A stretch of 17,018 bases of DNA from Clostridia bacterium (GCA_022790685.1 JAAVXQ010000136.1:1-17018), one strand, 5' to 3'. Positions 1 through 8,217 are shown, counted from the first letter of the stretch. The notes: generated by a model from the sequence alone, not told the origin. Made by a program: numbers and translations.

Positions 1-16
1 AAAATAAAATTAAATT

Positions 17-430
17 TTATTTTTTAGGACGTTTAGCACCATATTTAGATCTAGCTTGCATTCTATCTTTAACACCTGCTGTATCTAATGTTCCTCTTAT
101 AATATGGTATCTAACACCTGGAAGGTCTTTTACCCTACCACCTCTTATAAGTACAACACTGTGCTCTTGTAAGTTATGTCCTACACCTGGAATATATGAT
201 GTAACTTCATATCCATTTGAAAGTTTAACCCTTGCTACTTTTCTTAAAGCTGAGTTTGGCTTTTTAGGAGTAACTGTTTTTACAACTGTACATACACCTC
301 TTTTTTGTGGTGCTCTATGATCAGTTTGTACTTTTTTTCTAGAGTTATAACCTTTTTGTAATGCAGGAGCTGTTGATTTTGTCTCTGATGTTTGTCTTCC
401 TTTTCTTACTAATTGATTAATAGTTGGCAT
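17..430 (-). CDS. rpsL: 30S ribosomal protein S12
   Basis: S12 is a universal small-subunit protein at the decoding centre, where it helps check codon-anticodon pairing. The 137-residue product begins MPTINQLVRKGR and contains the hallmark blocks TPKKPNSALRK, GHNLQEHSVVLIRGGRVKDLPGVRYH and the C-terminal ARSKYGAKRPKK. The insertion around residues 13-30 is the longer form usual in Firmicutes (E. coli has 124 residues). The lysines altered in streptomycin-resistant mutants (E. coli K43 and K88) are K57 and K101 and are wild type. D102, equivalent to the residue methylthiolated in some bacteria, is also present. The reading frame runs 20 codons further upstream, but the ATG at 430 gives the family N-terminus and has GAGGTG 12 nt before it, so I chose it. 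rpsG and fusA would be expected beyond the left edge. Here rpsL follows unknown genes rather than rpoC or an L7Ae-like gene, so it probably depends on its own promoter. Confidence 0.99.
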   Translation of the reverse strand: MPTINQLVRKGRQTSETKSTAPALQKGYNSRKKVQTDHRAPQKRGVCTVVKTVTPKKPNSALRKVARVKLSNGYEVTSYIPGVGHNLQEHSVVLIRGGRVKDLPGVRYHIIRGTLDTAGVKDRMQARSKYGAKRPKK

Positions 431-457
431 ATTCTTTAAATTCACCTCATTTCTTTT

Positions 458-506
458 AAAAAAATATACGCTAAAGTAAATTATTACCAATCTACACTAG
501 CGTATA
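458..506 (-). promoter_or_regulatory. Hairpin with U-tract in the rpsL leader
   Basis: The arms TATACGCTA (minus strand 506-498) and TAGCGTATA (473-465) are perfectly complementary. Inside them is a G-U/U-U step, then a further GTA/TAC pairing. On the minus strand the 3' arm is followed by seven T (464-458), then the GAGGTG ribosome binding site of rpsL. It resembles a weak intrinsic terminator placed between promoter and gene, as in an attenuator or ribosomal-protein leader. The predicted transcript start lies near 503, inside the 5' arm, so part of the stem may be lost in RNA. The repeat could instead be a DNA operator at the start site. Confidence 0.4.
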
Positions 507-508
507 AT

Positions 509-537
509 ATTTTATCATTTTCCAAGCATAAAGTCAA
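509..537 (-). promoter_or_regulatory. Promoter of rpsL
   Basis: On the minus strand, TTGACT (532-537) and TAAAAT (509-514) are separated by 17 nt. The -10 is preceded by TGA, an extended -10. Transcription would start near 503, giving a leader of about 70 nt. The next gene upstream (460 aa) ends at 668, so rpsL has an independent start. The assignment rests on consensus match only. Confidence 0.7.
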
Positions 538-620
538 TGCTTTTTAATTATTTTTTTCTTATTTCCGTAGGGCTTTAAGTTATATTTTTTCTATTTATTA
601 TTTTAAAAATATCACCTCAT

Positions 621-641
621 AAAAAAGAATTATTTATTCTA
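621..641 (-). terminator. Possible weak terminator after the 460-aa gene
   Basis: On the minus strand AGAAT and ATTCT flank a 5-nt loop and run into six T, about 27 nt after the stop codon at 668. The stem is short and AT-only, so termination would be weak. No better hairpin with a U-tract is visible between this gene and the rpsL promoter. Confidence 0.3.
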
Positions 642-667
642 GAATCTTACTAATTATATTTTAAGTA

Positions 668-2050
668 TTACCTTCCTTCTATATTCCTTTTAAGCGGTAT
701 TTCTATATTAACAAAAGACCTTACTTTTTGATTAAAATCTTCTAATGCTTTTGACATCATTTTTGCTTTCCAAACTATTTCAGTTGTTTTTTCAAGCTGT
801 TTTGGTCTTTTTTCTCTTTTCATTGCATTTTCTCTAGCTTTTTTATTTAAACTTTCCTCATAATGCATAAGTTCTTTATAAGCCTTCTCTTTTTCTTTTC
901 TATATCTAGATACTTTAAATCTTTTAAATGGATTATAACTAAATACAGCTTCTGTTTCTTTATCTCTTTTTTCTTCATATATAGCAGAATATATTCCATA
1001 TTTCCTTTCATCTTCTCTAGTGTTTCTATAAGAAGATAGTTCTTTTAGAATACTTCTTTCATAAGTTTCTGTAGCATCATTTGTTCTTTTGGTCTCTTCA
1101 CATCTTTCAAAAATTTCATAATAATTTTTGTCATCTAATCCTTTATCTAAATCAATTTTATATCTATGAGATGGACATTTTACACTTGTTTCATCATATA
1201 CCAAAACTCTTTTTTGGGTTTCTTCACTACTAAGTTCAGGATTTTCTATATACATTTCCTTAAGTAATTTATTCATAAGTTCTTCTTTCACTGAGTCTTT
1301 AGTATGTATTAATAATGAATTACTTGATGCACTTCTACTATCAAAACAGGCTCTTTTTATATCAGCAAGTATTGCTTGATACTCTATTTCTGATAAACCC
1401 AATTTCATCATTAACCTTTGTCTTTCTGTAATTTTTTTAAAATACGATTTATCTTCACTTAATGTATAAATATATTCTCTATCATTTTCATCTGTTGTTT
1501 TTACAAAGATATTTTTATTATATATTTCTAGACCTCTCATCTTTTCATCAGGGTATATATCAAATTTTTTATCTCCTACTGATATATTTCTTACATTATC
1601 ACAATCATAAAAGGCATCTTCAGATATGTCAGTAGAAGTTCCCTGAATATGTATTTCCTTAAGTTTTTTACAACCAGAAAAAGCAAAATCACCAATTTTT
1701 TGAACACTGCTTGGAATATTTATTATTTTTAATTCTTCACAACCTGAAAAAGCAAAATTACCTATAACTTTTAAAAAACTATGGATATTTATATCTAAAA
1801 GCTTTTTACAATCTTTGAACATTGACATCGTTATAATATCTATATTTTCAGATATTCTAGCTTTAACAAGGCTTGTACATCCCTCAAAGGTACTTATTCC
1901 TACTCTTTTAACAGTATCTGGCATATACAATTCTTGCATTTTTTCATTTTTCATAAATGCAAAATTTTCTATCTCTGTTATCGCAGAAGATATCATATAA
2001 TTTATTATATTCTCTGCTTTTATAAGTTTCCCTTTATCTATCTTGTCCAT
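668..2050 (-). CDS. Leucine-rich repeat protein with C-terminal module shared with two upstream genes
   Basis: The function of this 460-residue product is unknown. Residues 22-160 are BspA-type (LRR_5) leucine-rich repeats of about 23 residues, seen as repeated phrases such as IGNFAFSGCEELKIINIP and IGDFAFSGCKKLKEIHI. Residues 213-410 match the C-terminal module of the two genes just upstream: a LGLSEIEYQAIL helix, a long spacer, an ENPEL turn, then an aromatic-basic patch (NPFKRFKVSRYRK) leading into a KE-rich coiled coil. The link at 180-212 contains a beta-hairpin that also occurs in the 725-aa protein. No signal peptide or membrane segment is visible, which is unusual because most BspA-type proteins are surface or secreted; this one is probably cytoplasmic. 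It starts 11 nt after the 242-aa gene, with AAGG immediately after that gene's stop codon, so it is the last gene of a three-gene operon. A protein-binding adaptor is an inference. Confidence 0.93.
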   Translation of the reverse strand: MDKIDKGKLIKAENIINYMISSAITEIENFAFMKNEKMQELYMPDTVKRVGISTFEGCTSLVKARISENIDIITMSMFKDCKKLLDINIHSFLKVIGNFAFSGCEELKIINIPSSVQKIGDFAFSGCKKLKEIHIQGTSTDISEDAFYDCDNVRNISVGDKKFDIYPDEKMRGLEIYNKNIFVKTTDENDREYIYTLSEDKSYFKKITERQRLMMKLGLSEIEYQAILADIKRACFDSRSASSNSLLIHTKDSVKEELMNKLLKEMYIENPELSSEETQKRVLVYDETSVKCPSHRYKIDLDKGLDDKNYYEIFERCEETKRTNDATETYERSILKELSSYRNTREDERKYGIYSAIYEEKRDKETEAVFSYNPFKRFKVSRYRKEKEKAYKELMHYEESLNKKARENAMKREKRPKQLEKTTEIVWKAKMMSKALEDFNQKVRSFVNIEIPLKRNIEGR

Positions 2051-2061
2051 TTTTATACCTT

Positions 2062-2790
2062 CTATCTAAATAGATCTTCGTCCACTCTTTCTCCTGCACT
2101 TTTTGTTACTGTTTCACTACTTTTGCCTTGCTCTCTATTATTTTCTTTAAGTATATCTTTTATTTCTGTAGCAAGATGTCTTAAACCTTTTTCTCTATTA
2201 GTAAGAACTGGAGCCTTTTCCTTTGCATCTTTAATCTTCTGGTTTTCTCTCATTTTTCTTTCCACTTTGTTTAAAAGATAGTCTTGCTCTCTTTCCATAT
2301 AATCTACGCTTCTTCTCAGATCCCTTCTTTTTATAAATCTAAAAAATGGCAACTTTTCCAAATCTGATTTTGCCTGTTCCATTTCTCTCTCAAAGGCCAT
2401 TATTTTAGTCTTTTCACCAACATAACTTCTAAGCCCTCTATTAGATAATTCCATATCACTTTTAACTGCATTATAACTACTATTCATTCTTTTCTTTAAT
2501 TCTTCTGGGTCTATTGGCTTATCAAAACTCACTTCTGCACTGCCTTCAACTTTTTCTTCAAGATTATATATATCAGGATTTTGTTGTCCTATATATGCAG
2601 TTAATTGCCTTACAGCCTCTCTTTTTTTATTATCTGTTGCATCAAATATTCTTTTTACTGTTTGATTCATAATTTTACATCTCTTAAGTTCTAATACTAG
2701 CAATTTATAATCTTGCTCTGTAAGACCTAAAGTTCCTAAAATATCCTCAAACTTCCACATATCTTGTTTATTCTTATGTTTATCGCTCAT
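2062..2790 (-). CDS. Unknown protein consisting almost only of the shared C-terminal module
   Basis: I do not recognise this 242-residue protein in any named family. Residues 16-190 align with the C-terminal part of the 725-aa product upstream. Matching blocks are LGLTEQDYKLLVLELKRCKIM with LCLTEKDYRCLVLEMKRCKIM, VSFDKPI with ITFDTPI, MEL...R..VG, and a basic patch (FFRFIKRRDLRR) followed by a charged helix ending KIKDAK. The tails also resemble each other (DEDLFR and DDDLIY). It is highly charged, has one Trp (encoded TGG) and shows no signal peptide or membrane helix. The start has AAGGAG 6 nt upstream. It lies 55 nt after the 725-aa gene and 11 nt before the 460-aa gene, with no convincing promoter between, so it is probably co-transcribed. 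It may be a minimal partner that assembles with the two longer relatives; that is inference. Confidence 0.92.
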   Translation of the reverse strand: MSDKHKNKQDMWKFEDILGTLGLTEQDYKLLVLELKRCKIMNQTVKRIFDATDNKKREAVRQLTAYIGQQNPDIYNLEEKVEGSAEVSFDKPIDPEELKKRMNSSYNAVKSDMELSNRGLRSYVGEKTKIMAFEREMEQAKSDLEKLPFFRFIKRRDLRRSVDYMEREQDYLLNKVERKMRENQKIKDAKEKAPVLTNREKGLRHLATEIKDILKENNREQGKSSETVTKSAGERVDEDLFR

Positions 2791-2845
2791 TTTTTCTCCT
2801 TACTTAAAAATCCTTTTATGGTAATTTATTTATAATATTTTTAAG

Positions 2846-5023
2846 CTAATATATTAAATCATCATCAGGCTCTTCCCTAGAAATATCAGATTGTTGTTCT
2901 TCTCCAATTATTTCTGGTGAATCAAGAATTTCAAATTGGTCTTGCTCAAAATATTTTTGAAAATCTCCAGCATTTTCTATTTCTTCCATCAATTCTTCTA
3001 ATCCTTGTGCTTGTAAGTCAAACTTATCTTTATTCTGTTTTGCACTAGCTATTCTAGCATTTCTATCTAGTTTATTTTGTTTCCTATTTTCATAATACTG
3101 TAGTTCGGATTTTAAGAATTTTATATCACTTTCTAATTCTTCTCTTCTTTTACGTTTAAAAACTGATGTATTCATTAATTCTTCTTCATAATCTTTTAAT
3201 GCATTTCCATATGTTCTTATATGATGTTCATCTCCTACTGTACTTCTTGTTCTTGCTTCTATTAGTTCCATATTTTCTTTAATTTCTTCTTGAGAATCTG
3301 CAACTTTTTGCTTCAGTAATTCATCTGTAATAGGAGTATCAAAGGTAATACTTTCTGTGCCTAGTTGCTCTTCTTCAGTTACTATTAACTCTGGATATTC
3401 ATATTCTATATATTCTCTTAGTTTTATTGCCTGTTCTTTATTTTCTTCATCTTCACACTCAATTTGAACAGATTTGCCCATTATTTTACATCTTTTCATT
3501 TCCAATACTAAACATCTATAATCTTTTTCTGTTAAACACAAGGATTTTAATGCTTCTTCTTTTTGTTTATCCATTTCATTTATTTTCTTTAATTCATCTA
3601 TATTAATGTCTTCAATATCTAATAAACTAATTACATCTGTATCTTCTGTTTTATATCTATCAATTGTTTCTTCACATAATCCTGGTTCTACTACTTCTAT
3701 ATATTTTTTTAGTCTTTCAAAACTTAAAACTCTAAAATTGTGTTCTAAAAATACACTTCTATTGTCACTTTTTACATATCTTAGCATTTCTATCAAATTA
3801 TCCAATTCTGTTTCTGTTATTTCAAGTTCCCCTAAAATAAATTCTTTAGCATCATGCTTTTCAAATTCTTTAGTTTCGCCATTATATGCATATGTATAAA
3901 TACCTTGTTCATCTTTTGTGTTTACAATAATATCTTCAGAGATATCACCTTCTTCTGTTAAAAAGGCTATATCACTCATACTAGTTAATTTCTCTCCTTC
4001 TGGAATCAAAAGTTCTCTATTTCCTAATTTTAACTTTCTTAAATTTTCCCAACCTGAAGAAAAATCATAATTTAACACTTCTACTTCAACTTCTGCTTCT
4101 GTTTCATCTAATAATTTAACATATCTTTTTTGCTTTTCAGTAACGGTTTCTTTTATTTCTAATTCTTCTAGTTTATCGTCTGTCAAAAAACCTATTAAAT
4201 CTGGAGTATCTGAAATTAATTTCCTAATTCCACTTATATCTATTAATTTAGTAGTTCTATCATTTTTTAACTCTAATGTATCTGTCATTCTTTTTATATC
4301 TTCTGAATTAGCATCATAAATGCAAATATTTCTTTCTCCTGACTCTCTATCAGTATCATAAAAAGCTAATTCTCCATTTATTGAAAATAAATAATTTACG
4401 TCATAAGCTTCTGTAAAAAATATCTCTTTTCCTTTATCTGCTACAGTATAAATTCCATCTTGAAGTAAAATCCTTGAGCTTATATCTATTCCATTAGAAA
4501 GATCTTCAAAAACAATCCCTAAGCAAACTACTCTATCACTAAGATCTATAAAGTCCATTGCTTTTACTGTTTTAGGTATGAAAATATTTTGCATCAAAAA
4601 ACTTTGATTTATATAATATAAATCATTATCTACCTCTTCTATTTCTATTTCATTTCCATTTTTATCATAAACCGTAGGTACTCCATCATTATTAACTTTT
4701 GCAAAACCATTTCTATAAAAACCTATTTTTTCATCTTCATTTGCTTCTATTACTTTCCCATTTATTACAATTCTTTTTATATCTTCTGTCATCCTAAAAA
4801 CATCTGGTCCAAAATGAAAATCAGAGTTAAATTCAAATTCATCTATATTAGTTAAATTAACAGATTCATCAATATATTTAAGAGTTTTAGGAAAAATAAT
4901 TTTCTTAACATCATTTTCTCTTCCTAATAAAAAGTTCATATCTACATCTGTAATTTCCTCTGGCACTGTATATACTCCATTATTGAAGCAATTTTCATCA
5001 AAAGTTTTTAATAACTTATACAT
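2846..5023 (-). CDS. Unknown multidomain protein carrying the shared module and a second copy of its head
   Basis: The function of this 725-residue acidic protein is unknown. The first 390 residues are beta-rich and look like degenerate LRR_5-type repeats: KKIIFPKTLKYIDES near 40-54 and NIFIPKTVKAMDFID near 146-160 are related. Phrases of the type GVYTV, GIYTV and GIYTY recur near 16, 190 and 374. Residues 399-450 (LGELEITETEL ... YIEVVEPGL) repeat the head of the module, which occurs in full at 491-665 (LCLTEKDY ... YIEYEYPEL, then FDTPI, STVGDE, VFKRKRREEL and a coiled coil). Residues 365-398 match the linker of the 460-aa protein. The tail is very acidic. The start has AAGGTGA 5-6 nt upstream. 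This is the first gene of the operon with the 242- and 460-aa genes, and it has its own promoter. No signal peptide or membrane helix is seen. Confidence 0.93.
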   Translation of the reverse strand: MYKLLKTFDENCFNNGVYTVPEEITDVDMNFLLGRENDVKKIIFPKTLKYIDESVNLTNIDEFEFNSDFHFGPDVFRMTEDIKRIVINGKVIEANEDEKIGFYRNGFAKVNNDGVPTVYDKNGNEIEIEEVDNDLYYINQSFLMQNIFIPKTVKAMDFIDLSDRVVCLGIVFEDLSNGIDISSRILLQDGIYTVADKGKEIFFTEAYDVNYLFSINGELAFYDTDRESGERNICIYDANSEDIKRMTDTLELKNDRTTKLIDISGIRKLISDTPDLIGFLTDDKLEELEIKETVTEKQKRYVKLLDETEAEVEVEVLNYDFSSGWENLRKLKLGNRELLIPEGEKLTSMSDIAFLTEEGDISEDIIVNTKDEQGIYTYAYNGETKEFEKHDAKEFILGELEITETELDNLIEMLRYVKSDNRSVFLEHNFRVLSFERLKKYIEVVEPGLCEETIDRYKTEDTDVISLLDIEDINIDELKKINEMDKQKEEALKSLCLTEKDYRCLVLEMKRCKIMGKSVQIECEDEENKEQAIKLREYIEYEYPELIVTEEEQLGTESITFDTPITDELLKQKVADSQEEIKENMELIEARTRSTVGDEHHIRTYGNALKDYEEELMNTSVFKRKRREELESDIKFLKSELQYYENRKQNKLDRNARIASAKQNKDKFDLQAQGLEELMEEIENAGDFQKYFEQDQFEILDSPEIIGEEQQSDISREEPDDDLIY

Positions 5024-5087
5024 CTTCTCACCTTGTACCTTTTATTTTTTCTTCATTAAATTCTATTATAACCAATTATACATTATA

Positions 5088-5116
5088 ATTATCGCATATA
5101 AAGATTTTTTTTTCAA
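5088..5116 (-). promoter_or_regulatory. Promoter of the 725/242/460-aa operon
   Basis: On the minus strand TTGAAA (5111-5116) and GATAAT (5088-5093) are 17 nt apart, with TGC directly before the -10 (extended -10). A run of nine A spans the end of the -35 and the start of the spacer. The predicted start is near 5082, about 60 nt before the ATG. The element resembles the promoter of the 38-aa/990-aa unit base by base. Confidence 0.65.
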
Positions 5117-5121
5117 TGATA

Positions 5122-5141
5122 TTATGTAAAAAGTTACATAA
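5122..5141. promoter_or_regulatory. Perfect 8-bp inverted repeat just upstream of the -35 (possible operator)
   Basis: TTATGTAA and TTACATAA flank a 4-nt centre, 5 bp upstream of the -35 of the 725-aa gene. The half nearest the promoter, TTTACATAA on the minus strand, recurs at the same distance from the -35 at the 990-aa unit. A regulator-binding site is plausible. No regulator gene is visible in the window. Confidence 0.45.
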
Positions 5142-5196
5142 AAGTAATACTAGAAAAGTATTTTATTTTATAAATTGTAATTCTAAATATTCTAAC

Positions 5197-5231
5197 TAAA
5201 AAAAGAATACATTTAAAATGTATTCTTTTTT
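5197..5231 (-). terminator. Intrinsic terminator after the 990-aa gene
   Basis: Complementary arms (AAAAAAGAATACATTT and its reverse complement) meet with almost no loop, in AT-rich DNA about 14 nt after the stop codon at 5245. On the minus strand the stem is followed by a run of T. The structure is nearly symmetrical, so it could act on both strands, but no plus-strand gene reaches it. Confidence 0.8.
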
Positions 5232-5244
5232 ATCTTAAATTTTA

Positions 5245-8217
5245 TTATCTTCCTTCATCATCTTTAGCTTCTCTCATAACATTTTCCTTATAGCTGTCAA
5301 TCATTGTTCTATCTACTCTTTGAGAATCGCTATTATAAGAAATTCTTCCTGCATCTTTTATTCCTATAATTTTTCCAATAAATCTTGCTATTTTTTCTTT
5401 AGCAGCTTTTATTGAACTAAATCTTCTTTCTGCTTCAACTTTATTATTATTTAATGAAGATAAATCTTCTTCAACTTGTTGTAACTTTGTAGGAATATCT
5501 ACTTCTTCTGCTTCTAGTGCTGTAATAGCAGCTTTTATACTTGCTATTTTTGCATCGTCTCTTCCTCCAGCTTCTAGTACTGCTACTTCTGCTTCTAGTG
5601 AAGCTTTTTTAGCTTGTAATGCTGATTTTTGAGCAGGATCTCCTATTTTTTCTGGCACTGAAGATCTTTTTGCTACTAAATCATCTCTTTCTTGCTCTAA
5701 AGCTGAAACATCTGCTGGTTCATATTTATCTGTATTATTTACTTTATCTTGTGCATCATCTCTTGCTTTTTCTAATTTTGCTTTTTCAGCAGGATCAGCA
5801 CTATATTTTCTTTGTATAGCACGTTTTTGTGTATCTAAACCTGATATCTTTTTCTTTCTAGTACTTATATCAGCTCTATCTGCTTGTGTTAGAACTGCCC
5901 CTGATCTTAATTTTGCATTTTCATAAGTCTTTTTAGCGTTATCAAATGCTTCTTGTTTTTCTTTTACTTTATCCATTGCTGTTTTTACTGCATCTTGTTC
6001 ATCAATCTCAGCTAATTTTTCTAATTTTTCTTTTATCTCATCTGGTAATTCTGTTTTCCCAGCTTCAAAATCAATTTCTGTTTCTGGTTGAGGTAGTTTC
6101 TTTCCAAATAAATTTGCAAAAAATCCTGTAGCTTTTCCAGGTAAGCCTTCACCTTTAAGTACTTCTGCTAATCTTCCTGAATTTAATTTATATTTTTTAT
6201 CATCTTCTAAAGATTTAAATGCACCTGCATAGTGTTCTAAGTCTTCTTTAATACTTTTAAAATCATCACTGTAAGGTTCTCCTGTAACAAAGCTATCAAA
6301 GTATTTTGTCATACTATCAACAGTTCCTTTAACTGATAACCTATATTCAGTAGAATTTTTTAATTTTGGATGTAAAGCTTCTAATACTTTAAATCTATTT
6401 GACATTTCTTTTGAATTATATGCAGGATCTAAACTTTCTGGATCTTCTTTTGCTAATCTATCTAATAAGTAGTTATGACAAGCTTTCATACTTACATTTT
6501 GAGGTCTACCTTTAGATAATTCTGCAGAAAGAGCTTCATAAGAAGATTTATATCCTTTCATAGCAGTTTCTATTGCTTTCACATTTTCTTCTGATGGATC
6601 TTTTTGTGCTTGAAGCATTGCTTGTCTTAATTTAAGTTCTGCTTCTCTATAAGCTTCAAATAATTTATTTTGATCTGTTCCTTTTTTAGCTAAATCTGGC
6701 ATTATATCATCAGAAACATAATCTAATTTTTCAAGATCATTTTTTAAAGCTGTTTTTCCTGCTGCATTTTTTGCATCTTCTAATTCTTTTTCAGCTTCCT
6801 GTAGTTCTTTTTCAGCATCATTCATTTTAGTTTCTTTTTCTTGAAGTTCTGTAGTATTTGTTTTTTGTTCAATTTGTTCAATTTCTGCCTGTAATTCAGC
6901 AATTTGTTTATCATAATCAGCTATTTTATCAGCATCATCTTTACTCATTGATCCCATATTGGCTAATGCATTTTCTGCTGCTTCTAATTCAGCTACTGCA
7001 TCTTTATATGCTTGACTTTCAACTTGAGAAGGATTTTTAATTTGTTTTTCTAGCTCAGCTATTCTTTTTTCTAAATCTACTCTGTCTGGATTATCTTTAA
7101 CCGCTGCTGCAATATCTGCTTCTAATTGAGCAATTTCTTTCTTTTTGTCAGCTATTGCTTGAGTATTATCAACACCATTTTCAGCATTTACTAAATCTTC
7201 ATTTAATCTTCTTTTTTCTTCTGGTATTTGAATTCTTCTTGCTTCTAAAGCTGTTCTTTCATTTTCTTTTCCTTGAATTTGTGAATCTATTGCATTTAAT
7301 TCATTTTCTAGTGTTTGTAATTCTGCATCATAGATTGTAGGATCTGCTGCTGCTTCTCTTGCAAGTTCCATTTTTCTTAATGCTAGTGATTTTTCTCTAT
7401 CAAGAACTCCTCTTCTTGTATCTATATCGATTAATTCTTTATTTAATCCATTAATTGTAAATCTTCCTTTTGCATCTAATGTTCTCATATCAGTAATATC
7501 TTGATCTGACATTGTTAAATTGTATGTAGCTTGCATTTTTCTTTTTAACTCATCTATTTGAGTTCTATATGCATTTCTTAATTCTTCTTCTCTTGCATTA
7601 ACACTGTTATCTGTTGATGCAAAATTTGCTTGCCAATAATTTGTATATTCTTCTAAAGAAACTCTAACAGCTTCTACTAAGTTTTTAACTTCTTCATCTT
7701 CGCTTATTTGAGTAATTCTATCTTCTACATTTTTTCTCTTATCAACTTCTGCTTGAATTTTATCTTCATAGTCTATTTCTAGTTCGTTAGTAATAGCTTC
7801 GTTGATTTTTTTGTTAAAACCAAAACTTGCTAAAATAAGATCCATTCTTTCATTTTGTTCATGTGAAGTTACTTCAATTGCATCAAAAGCTTCTCTTGCT
7901 GATACTTCATCTTTTTCTGTTATTTCTAATCTAGCTTTAGCTTCATTTAATGCTCTTTCAGCATCTGCTAAATTATCTCTTTGTGCTTGAAGTGCAGCTG
8001 CATTAAAATATGGATTATTTTCCATACTTTCTAAAGCTGCTCTTATTCCAGTAACATTTGTTTCGGCAGTTTGTACAGCATCTCTTGCTGCTACAACATT
8101 TTCTGATTTTAAATTTAATTCATCTTGTGCTGCTTGTCTTTGTGCACTTGTTTGGTTAACACTTGCTTGTAAATTTTTGAATTCTTCTGTTAATTCATTT
8201 AAATTCATTTCTTCCAT
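5245..8217 (-). CDS. Large cytoplasmic coiled-coil protein of unknown function
   Basis: This 990-residue product is dominated by heptad-like, Ala/Glu/Lys/Gln-rich helices at about 1-120, 260-490 and 725-945. They flank a less repetitive middle part (about 490-725) that holds the only Cys (C580). The tip at 943-955 (IARFIGKIIGIK) is short, hydrophobic and basic, possibly an amphipathic helix, and GFFANLFGKKL at 698-708 is similar in style. It is SMC-like in shape, but I find no complete Walker A, signature or Walker B motif, so it is not an SMC or Rad50 ATPase. It is much richer in alanine than its neighbours. No signal peptide or membrane segment is visible. AAGGAGA lies 9 nt before the first ATG, which favours it over the ATG at codon 4. 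It follows a 38-aa peptide gene by 27 nt, and the pair has a consensus promoter and a terminator. A structural or scaffolding role is inference. Confidence 0.95.
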   Translation of the reverse strand: MEEMNLNELTEEFKNLQASVNQTSAQRQAAQDELNLKSENVVAARDAVQTAETNVTGIRAALESMENNPYFNAAALQAQRDNLADAERALNEAKARLEITEKDEVSAREAFDAIEVTSHEQNERMDLILASFGFNKKINEAITNELEIDYEDKIQAEVDKRKNVEDRITQISEDEEVKNLVEAVRVSLEEYTNYWQANFASTDNSVNAREEELRNAYRTQIDELKRKMQATYNLTMSDQDITDMRTLDAKGRFTINGLNKELIDIDTRRGVLDREKSLALRKMELAREAAADPTIYDAELQTLENELNAIDSQIQGKENERTALEARRIQIPEEKRRLNEDLVNAENGVDNTQAIADKKKEIAQLEADIAAAVKDNPDRVDLEKRIAELEKQIKNPSQVESQAYKDAVAELEAAENALANMGSMSKDDADKIADYDKQIAELQAEIEQIEQKTNTTELQEKETKMNDAEKELQEAEKELEDAKNAAGKTALKNDLEKLDYVSDDIMPDLAKKGTDQNKLFEAYREAELKLRQAMLQAQKDPSEENVKAIETAMKGYKSSYEALSAELSKGRPQNVSMKACHNYLLDRLAKEDPESLDPAYNSKEMSNRFKVLEALHPKLKNSTEYRLSVKGTVDSMTKYFDSFVTGEPYSDDFKSIKEDLEHYAGAFKSLEDDKKYKLNSGRLAEVLKGEGLPGKATGFFANLFGKKLPQPETEIDFEAGKTELPDEIKEKLEKLAEIDEQDAVKTAMDKVKEKQEAFDNAKKTYENAKLRSGAVLTQADRADISTRKKKISGLDTQKRAIQRKYSADPAEKAKLEKARDDAQDKVNNTDKYEPADVSALEQERDDLVAKRSSVPEKIGDPAQKSALQAKKASLEAEVAVLEAGGRDDAKIASIKAAITALEAEEVDIPTKLQQVEEDLSSLNNNKVEAERRFSSIKAAKEKIARFIGKIIGIKDAGRISYNSDSQRVDRTMIDSYKENVMREAKDDEGR

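Noticed and set aside
526..561. Plus-strand stem AAGCAT/ATGCTT followed by T-rich DNA
   Set aside because: It overlaps the rpsL -35 region, the stem is 6 bp, and no plus-strand gene ends here.
2803..2845. CTTAAAAAT ... ATTTTTAAG inverted repeat between the 725- and 242-aa genes
   Set aside because: The stem is only 9 bp of almost pure A/T with a 25-nt loop and no T-run, which is expected by chance in such AT-rich DNA. I do not call a terminator or operator.
6127..6153. Walker A-like phrase GEGLPGKAT in the 990-aa protein
   Set aside because: The residue after Lys is Ala instead of Ser/Thr, no beta-strand precedes it, and no Walker B or signature motif follows, so it does not support an ATPase.
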